Part shown: positions 45,601-54,800 of the stretch, in pieces | Layout: every line of letters begins with the position of its first letter | Numbering within the stretch: the first letter of the stretch is position 1 | Assembly (NCBI GenBank): GCA_023362775.1 | Contig: JALMGJ010000003.1 | Coordinates: 54,289,416-54,353,415, forward strand | Direction of reading: 5' to 3' | Origin: Charina bottae | Taxonomy: Eukaryota > Chordata > Lepidosauria > Squamata > Charinaidae | Length of the DNA stretch: 64,000 bases | Notes under the pieces: generated by a model | Database searches by the model: none | What the model saw: the letters and a program-made list of their open reading frames with translations, nothing else | What the model was told of the DNA's origin: nothing | Position numbers and translations under genes: made by a program

Positions 45601-48600
45601 CTGACTACAGTGAGGTAAGAGGGAGATAAAATATATACTTTTTTTTTTTGCTATAATCATTTCCCATTACTAGCATACCAGCAGCTGACAGGTCCAGATA
45701 AATTAATTCCAGAAATGATAGTGTCAGGCTCACATAGAGACAGTGATGAACATGGCTAGAAACTATTTTAACTGCATTTCATGAAATGATAGCCATAACA
45801 GTTGACAGCTTCTCAGTGAGCAGGAAAGGTAGCTTAGAATTTACTGTATACCCAGGTGCATTGTAAACCTTTTGCACTCTTTGAAGTCAAGACTTGGATT
45901 TCCTCTTATCTCCAGTGCTCATAATGTTCATTTATGACAGATGCTTGTGTACGGATATTCTCTGCATTCCAGCTCTGCCATTCAGATAAATCCATCAGGT
46001 TAAGATGGAATTTTCCAGCCACTAACTGAGCCCTGACTCCTATTTTGACAGGGCATTATAATGCATATAATTATTACTATTATTAGCTATTATTACTATT
46101 ATTAGCCAGTTTGGTCTAATGGTTAAGGCAATGGGCTAGAAACCAGGAGACTGAGAGTTCTAGTCCCGCCTTAGGCATGAAAGCTGGCTGGGTGACCTTG
46201 GGCCAGTCACTCTCTCTCTCAGCCCTAGGAAGGAGCCAATGGGAAACCAGGAGACTGTGAGTTCTAGTCCTGCCTTAGGCATGAAAGCCGGCTGGGTGAC
46301 CTTGGGCCAGTCACTCTCTCTCAACCCAACTCACCTCACAGGGTTGTTGTTGTGGGGGAAATAGGAGGAGGAAGGAGTACTTGATATGTTCTCTGCCTTG
46401 AGTTATTTATCAAAATAATAAAGGCGGGATATAAAATAAAAAATAATAAATTATGATTGATAAAGAAATGTCATACTTCAAAAAGCAGAGTTGTTGGCAT
46501 TCTGACAGCAACACTGAAAAACATATAAACTATAGACTTTAGTTAATGGTTAATAGACTATAGTTAATAGACTATAGTTAATGGTTATAATGTGTACAAC
46601 TTCCTATCATCTTCTTAACCTAATATCAGCCATGAAAGTAGATTTTATTAATACCAGTTTTATTAATTATATTTTATTTATGCATCATCTAAATGCTGTT
46701 TTACTGTATCTGCCTAAATGTACCTGGTATTAGAGTGTGTTAAAAGTGCAAATTGATTTTCTATACAAACTGCCATTTCATTCGCAAATAATTTCAAGAA
46801 AACTGCTAAAATGGTTATGTACTTAAATCTTAAAATACCTATTTAGATACTTGTTAAAACATTATCTTTCTATAATAAAATCCTACTACAGATTTCTAGA
46901 GTCAGCAATTCATAGTTTCGTTTGTTTGTTTTTCCTAGCAGGGACAAGACCAACTCTGTGTGTGTGTGTGTGTGTGAGTGTGTGTGTGTGTGAGTGAGTG
47001 TGTGTGTGTGTGTTTTCCAAGCACGCATCCTTATTTAGCCAAAGTGGCATTGTGTACCTGCAAGAAGGAGATAATAGCATGATTCTTGGAGGATATCCAG
47101 TATGTTCAGCAATCAAGTGTAGCAGCTTTGGAGTATGCACTATTGGCTGGAATTCCAAAGAATTCCACGCCACGTGGTAACATTTGGAAAAGGCTCCACA
47201 TCTAAAGAGTTCTATTTCGTTTGCTCTTTAGGCCATAGAAGTTCAGGGTGTGAAAATATTCCAGTGCTGTGCTTCCATCTCATTTGCAAACATGAAACAT
47301 TTCAAAGCCTACATTTTGAAAAAGGTAAATTGTCCTCGCCTAATAAAGCAGTCCAGAAGCTCTGCACTCCTAAAAACATCACTCTAACCCTCTTTCTGTT
47401 TCAGATGGATATGAAGGCGGTCCCTCTGGATGAAAATGAGATGCGAGCCTTGATCTCAGTCAGTATGTCCAGTGTTAAAGGACAGCAGAAGGACTTAAAC
47501 TGTGCCTGTGTTTGTGATCCACCGGAACCACTACCCAGGGTCAGAGGCGTTCCTTGTCTGTGTGGGCATGCACTGGTTTTACTCAAAACCTTTCATAATT
47601 CTTAAACAAATAGTAGTGAGGCAATTGCTTTCAACTTCCTTACACTTAAACCTACAGCCATATAAATAGGGAATACATGGGAAAAGATCAAGAATGTATT
47701 TAGCCTATCCTTTCCTCCATAGAATAACCCTATGTTGCCCGAAGTGTGATTTTGCTCATGATCCCCAAAGCAAACCCACCCACTCTTTTCCATGCTATGG
47801 TTCTGAGAGATAGCTTAAGACCTGTCCCAATATGAAAGGAGGATCATAACTCCAGTCTTCTGGTGAATCCAGATACCTGGCAGGGAAGGACCAGCAGGTG
47901 GAATGCCCTCCCTGCCATTTCTAAGAATTATTTCTCAGTGGGATGGAATTACTATGGATGGATCACCCAATGGCTCCTGTAAATTCTCTCTCCAATCAGG
48001 AACATGGCAAAGGGCTGGAAAGACTTCAGATGATCCTTAACCCTTCCCAGCTTACCCCTTGCCACTCTACAATTTCTTCTTAACCTTCCTGTCCCCAGAA
48101 TTTCTTCATGGTGGTCAGAAAGAAGGAGGGAATTCTGATGTTAGGTTTCCTCCCAAAAGTTAAAGCCCTTTCTCCAACCTCTAGGGGAGAAATCCGAGAA
48201 ATCTTGTAGCTGAGATGATAAATATGGCATTAAATTGAGAGTTGCAGAATATCTAAGTGTATGAAAATGCTGAGTCTGTAAAGAGCAACAGGAAATACAA
48301 AATGATTTACAATATCACCCTATTCTGTTCTAGAATCTCTAATTCTCTTGCATTCTAGGTACCCTATAGAGAGAAACTTCTAAAGCGAGTTCATGCTGCT
48401 AATGAATCATTTTCTGCTTCTTCTTTGGCCTTGGTACGTTGGACAAGAAATGAGAGTAGATATTCTTCTGACGTACAATACATCCAAACCCCAGGAAGAG
48501 AAAGGGCATACGAGTATGCAAAGAGGAAAGAAGACCTGAGTACAATGTGGTTTTGTACAAACCCTCCTTTAACAAGATCTACAACTCAGTTGTACACACT

Positions 48601-48773
48601 TGACTCAGAGTGTACAATGCATATGATTCACACTATTATTTTAGACTTCAGCATGGTGCACTTTGTTGATTTACAAGCTTCTTGTTTATTACGGGAGGTA
48701 AGTCACTTGTATTGCTTTATAATTTTATTAATCTATAACTTTTATTTAGTGTGTATGTGTATGTGTGTGTGTA

Positions 48774-48807
<34 letters not shown>

Positions 48808-48839
48808 CACATATATATACAGTCTAATAATACAGTCTA

Positions 48840-48890
<51 letters not shown>

Positions 48891-51800
48891 ACTGTATTTG
48901 GAATTTATAGGTGGATATCTAATAAGCAAGATCAGCTACAAGCAGCATGGCCAAATATAACCAATATGTTTATTTTGACAGTTCCTTCATCTATACATTA
49001 TTTTTCTTGCAGCAGCAAAAAGATGGTCTGTCTACTTATATGGTCTGTCTACTTATATTTAGCCATCCAGATCTGAAGGTTTCCTTTTAAATGTATATGG
49101 TCTAGCTCAAGGGTCGGAAATGGCGGCTCGCGAGCCAGATGCGGCTCTTTGGCCCCTTGAGTGTGGCTCTTCCGCAGCTGAACTCACCCCCGCCCCTTCC
49201 ACGTGATAGGCCCCCGCCCGCAAACCCCGCCCCCTGGCTCTCGCACTGAGCGAGGCCCGGCGCAGCAGGGAGGCAGCGCCATCTCCAGCCGCAGCAGCCC
49301 CTGCGCGGAGAGAGGCAAGCAGGCAGGTAAGCGGGCAGGCCTCGTTTCCCGCCCCCCATCATTATCTTCGCTCAACGCGGGCGGGCGGGCGGAAGCGGCC
49401 GAGGGGGGCGGGCCCGGCGGCGGAGGCCAGGGCTGCCCGCTTACCTGCCTGCCTGCCTCTCTCCGCGAGGCCCCTGATCCGACTTGGACCCCGGGAAGGC
49501 AGCGGGGGGCCTCGCGGAGCGAGGCAAGCAGGCAGGTAAGCGGGCAGGCCTCGTTTCCCACCCTCCATCGTCTTCTTCCTTCAACCCGGGCGGGCGGAAG
49601 CGGCCGAGGGGGGCGGGCCCGGCGGCGGAGGCCAGGGCTGCCCGCTTACCTGCCTGCCTGCCTCTCTCCGCGAGGCCCCTGATCCGACTTGGACCCCGGG
49701 AAGGCAGCGGGGGGCCTCGCGGAGCGAGGCAAGCAGGCAGGTAAGCGGGCAGGCCTCGTTTCCCACCCTCCATCATCTTCTTTCTTCAACCCGGGCGGGC
49801 GGAAGCGGCCGAGGGGGGCGGGCCCGGCGGCGGAGGCCAGGGCTGCCCGCTTACCTGCCTGCCTGCCTCTCTCCGCGAGGCCCCTGATCCGACTTGGACC
49901 CCGGGAAGGCAGCGGGGGGCCTCGCGGAGCGAGGCAAGCAGGCAGGTAAGCGGGCAGGCCTCGTTTCCCACCCTCCATCGTCTTCTTCCTTCAACCCGGG
50001 CGGGCGGAAGCGGCCGAGGGGGGCGGGCCCGGCGGCGGAGGCCAGGGCTGCCCGCTTACCTGCCTGCCTGCCTCTCTCCGCGAGGCCCCCGATCCGACTT
50101 GGACCCCGGGAAGGCAGCGGGGGGCCTCGCGGAGCGAGGCAAGCAGGCAGGTAAGCGGGCAGGCCTCGTTTCCCACCCTCCATCATCTTCTTTCTTCAAC
50201 CCGGGCGGGCGGAAGCGGCCGAGGGGGGCGGGCCCGGCGGCGGAGGCCAGGGCTGCCCGCTTACCTGCCTGCCTGCCTCTCTCCGCGAGGCCCCTGATCC
50301 GACTTGGACCCCGGGAAGGCAGCGGGGGGCCTCGCGGAGCGAGGCAAGCAGGCAGGTAAGCGGGCAGGCCTCGTTTCCCACCCTCCATCGTCTTCTTCCT
50401 TCAACCCGGGCGGGCGGAAGCGGCCGAGGGGGGCGGGCCCGGCGGCGGAGGCCAGGGCTGCCCGCTTACCTGCCTGCCTGCCTCTCTCCGCGAGGCCCCT
50501 GATCCGACTTGGACCCCGGGAAGGCAGCGGGGGGCCTCGCGGAGCGAGGCAAGCAGGCAGGTAAGCGGGCAGGCCTCGTTTCCCACCCTCCATCGTCTTC
50601 TTCCTTCAACCCGGGCGGGCGGAAGCGGCCGAGGGGGGCGGGCCCGGCGGCGGAGGCCAGGGCTGCCCGCTTACCTGCCTGCCTGCCTCTCTCCGCGAGG
50701 CCCCTGATCCGACTTGGACCCCGGGAAGGCAGCGGGGGGCCTCGCGGAGCGAGGCAAGCAGGCAGGTAAGCGGGCAGGCCTCGTTTCCCACCCTCCATCG
50801 TCTTCTTCCTTCAACGCGGGCAGGCGGAAGCGGCCGAGGGGGGCGGGCCCGGCGGCGGAGGCCAGGGCTGCCCGCTTACCTGCCTGCCTGCTTCTCTCCG
50901 CGAGGCCCCCGATCCGGCTTGGACCCCGGGAAGGCAGCGGGGGCCTCGCGGAGGGAGGGAGGCAGGCAGGTAAGCGGGCAGGCCTCGTTTCCCACCCTCC
51001 ATCATCATCTTTGTTCAACGCGGGCGGGCGAAGAGCGGCCGTGGGGGGGGGGGTCGGGCGGCGACGACAAGCGGCGCGCTTCAGGCTTTCAGCGCTGGAA
51101 GGCGGGCCTCCTTCCAGCGCTGAAAGCCTGAAGCGCGTCGCTTGTCGTCGCCGCCCCCCCCCCCCACAGCCGCTCTTCGCCACAGATCCCGCCGGAGCTG
51201 ATCTCCCTGGACCCCGGGCAGCTGGGCCGGGTGGACGCCGTCTCCCGCCCGCAAACCCCGCCCCCTACCACGTGATTGGCCCCCGCCCGCAAACCCCGCC
51301 CCCTGGCTCTCTAGCATTTCAAAATGTGCACGAGCATGTCAAAATGGCTCCCGGCATAAAAAGTTTGCCGACCCCTGGTCTAGCTAGCTAAATATGCAAT
51401 AAGTGTTTTAAAATAATGTGTTTATGAATCTCAAAAGAAATCACAAAGTGATGAAGAAACTGGATGAATAATATGGCCTTCCAGATAATAAACAAAATTG
51501 ATGCTTCCCCAAAATGTTAAGACATCTAATTTATAGCATAAAGGTTTAAAGAACACATATTTTAAAATTCTATAGGTAATTTGATGATACTGATGATGTA
51601 ACTTGATCAGAAAAGACAGAAAATAAAACAAAACTGAACAACAGAAATGTTAAAAGAAATATTCTAACATATTGAAACTAGAAATAGATACTGAAGGAGT
51701 TGTACCATCAGCATAATAATAGTAATCTACAATTGTATACAGTTTTCATTTTATATAGCTTCAGTACCAGTATAATTTGTTAATAGTTGAAACCAAAAAG

Positions 51801-54800
51801 AACATACATTGTAATGAAAGGTTTGTCCAACAATTTATGCATTACATTATCATGGATCTATCATGTTAATATTATTACATTTCATTAATTGCTTACTACT
51901 ATAGCTTAAGCAAGAAAGCATTCACCTGAGATTATGGGAAAAGACAATTAATATACATATTTATAACAGGAAAACTTAAATGAGAGTGCTTTTATTCTAC
52001 AATTTGTTGTGGCTATTTTTTTTAACCTAGTTTTCAACCTTAGCCAACCTTCTGACATGAATTTCAATTGGTTTAGTTTCTCTCTAGAATAGAAGCCCAA
52101 CAGTAGAATGAATCTTTCATGTTCAGATACCACCGAGTATAAAATTCTGGGATTATTATCCAAGCCACCTAAAGCAAAAATTGTGAAAGATTTCGTGCAG
52201 GAAGCACACAATACAGTTTGTCCAAATATGAACAGAGATGTTGCCTAGTGCATAATTTGAGTAGCTAGTCCAGGATGAATCCACATTGACTCCTTTTTGA
52301 TTAGAGAAACATATGACCTTGGTTGGGTCTTTTCCAACTCAATGAACAAGACACTAGAATCAGGAGTAGGTTTTGGTTAATCCACCAACAGCATCAATAA
52401 CCCAATACACTGCAGGAAATCAATCACAGGAACATCCAGTTCCTTCTGCTATCTAGAGATGCTGGTTGTGAAGGTTGAATGACTGGTCTTTATGACAATT
52501 GTAAAGACACTCACCCACATCACACAGATCCACCTCAAGTTTTCATAAAAACTAGATTTGCTTTTTAAAGACATGCTACTAAACTAACATTCAGTATTCA
52601 GCAGTTCACCCACACTGCCTCTATTTTGACTTTTGGTAGATTTGCATGGGTATTTAGTAATCAACTATCTTACTTTCAATAAGTGTTAATTATTTAATAT
52701 GGGGAGTTGGGCTGTTATTATGATATAAGCAGTCCTCAGATATATTGGCCAAGTGAACTAAGTTATATCAAAAAACATATTTGGCTTAGAAATATAAGAT
52801 AGGTGCATTGTTTCTGGACATCACATACATGCCATTGTTTACTGAAGAGGTATAAGAATTTATATAACACCCCTGAGCATACAGGACACAACTTAAACTT
52901 CACCAGATGTTTGGGCTGATGATCTGCAAAAGAAAAATAGATTCATCATGATGGGAGTATACTCAGCTATCAAAATCCCAGCCAATAGGGCTATGCTGGT
53001 TAGGAACTGTGGGAGACTTAGTCTCCATGCATCAGATTGGAGAAGGCTGTTTTATCAGACTGTATCAGCCTATGAAAGTGAAATTATTACTAATTATCAT
53101 ATAATGGCTTCCTTCTATAGCTCTGTCATGTCTTTCAGAACATCGGAATCACCGTCCTGATAGCTGCCTGCCATTGTGAGTATAGGCACAGTAATTATCT
53201 ATGCAGGAATTGTGGCTATAGCATGAATAGAAATAAATAAATAAACCCCCTTTTTAAAAAAATCATACAATTGCATGTAATATTTCTGCCTTTTTATCTC
53301 ACAGCCACTCTAATAAAAACTTTTGAAAAGCATGATTTCTTTGACCTGTGTGTTACTAAAGCCCGGTTCTTTCCTACTCTGCATGATGCAATACTCTTTG
53401 CTGTGGAGCCAAATCTCTTGGAAGAGATTGTTCCAGTGGAAGGCCAAAATGCAGCACCTGAGGAAATGTTAGCAGAGTTACATTTAGATGATGAAAAGGT
53501 ATAATGCTTCATGAAGGTTCATGATAAATGTACTGACATGATTAATACTGGAAAGCCTTCATTTCACTCTATGAATTATTGCTTTATTAGACTTACAAGG
53601 TAGATCTTTAAGTAGGCACAGCACAGGTGATTTGCAATTATTTTTAGTTCATCCCTAGGTTTCTGCTGGGGGGGCGTGGTGGCTCAGTGGTTAAGACGCC
53701 AGGCTTGTTGATGGGAAGGTCGCAAGTTTGGAGGTTCGAATCCCTAGCCCCACGTGACGGAGTGAGCTCCCGCACCAGCCCCAGCTCTTGCCAACCTAGC
53801 AATTCGAAAGCATGCAAATGCAAGTAGATGAATAGGTACCACTGGTGGGTAGGTAACAGCATTCTGCATGCGTCATGCTGGCCACATGACCGTGGAAGCG
53901 TCTTCGGACAACGCTGGCTCTTCGGCTAACAAACGGAGATGAGCACCGGCCCCTAGAGTCGGACACGACTGCACAAATGTGCGGGGGGAACCTTTACCTT
54001 TACCTTACTGAAAGTGAAGACATCAAGGATGAGGGCAGGAGGGAATGTTACTGTGTTGGGATAGAACCCTCACATATATTGCCTTTCCCCCTCCTCAGAT
54101 TTAATCTATGTGCAGAGCAAACCTATGCAGGGTTCATATTATATAGGATGTATGGAGAATCTTTTCACATAAACATTCTCAAGCATGATCTACCCACTGA
54201 CTTTATATTTTTCCTCAGAGTGATGAGCTTATAGCTCAGGTGCAGGCCTTTAATGATGTTTATTTTTAAGTAACTGGGAAAAGGATTGCCACTTTGGTCA
54301 ACATGAGTAATGTCCTTCCCTTTAAAGCAGTGTTTCTCAACCTTGGCATCTTGAAGATGTGTGGACTTCAACTCCCAGAATTCCCCAGCCAGCCTTTAAA
54401 GAGTGCTTTAAAGGTTGCTTTCTGTCTTAACTAGATAGAGTGAACTAATTATTTTAACTTTGCTAAATCATTCCTTTATCTTTCTGGAATTAAGGCAAAG
54501 GGTTCTTCTGTATGTTGCATATGTAAGATCTTTATAATAATCAGTTTGGTGGATAAGAAACATGGATATGTGAGAGTATATGTGCATATATGTCTATATT
54601 TGTGAATTTCTGTATATGTAGGCATTATATATTTCTGTATATTTCAGGATATAAGAAGCTACCACTCTGGGAGAAGTAAGCAATCAGATAGGCGGAGTCA
54701 GCAGTCCAATGGGATCAGAGACACCCCCTCGCCAAAAACGGTCCGAAGTGAAACATACATTGATGAGCCCATATCTGATCTTTTCCGCACATTTTCTCTC

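Larger units (their letters stand above)
49108..51377. mobile_element. 2.27 kb non-autonomous hAT-type element carrying a GC-rich satellite
   Basis: Flanked by perfect 8-bp direct repeats GTCTAGCT (49100-49107 and 51378-51385). The ends CAAGGGTCGG and CCGACCCCTG are inverted, and the subterminal GGCTCGCGAGCC and GCGGCTCTTT stretches are typical of hAT ends. Inside are near-duplicate blocks (CCCGCCCGCAAACCCCGCCC at about 49213 and twice near 51247-51300), the 205-bp satellite and a large palindrome. I find no transposase reading frame. Confidence 0.85.
48698..53120. other. SLC26A8 intron 16
   Basis: The 4.4 kb intron before the 55-nt exon 17. It starts with a TG/TA microsatellite (48749-48884), then the 2.27 kb hAT-type element with its 205-bp satellite (49108-51377). 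The remaining 1.7 kb (51378-53120) is AT-rich with nothing recognised. Confidence 0.55.

Noticed and set aside
49102..51391. Many long open frames on both strands, some over 150 codons, with repeated protein motifs
   Set aside because: They repeat every 205 bp in several frames at once and come from GC-rich satellite DNA poor in stop codons. No frame shows codon bias or a known domain.
53138..53175. Use of the later CAG acceptor for SLC26A8 exon 17
   Set aside because: It would drop LCHVFQ and leave the STAS helix without its middle part. The TATAG acceptor at 53120 restores the family pattern.
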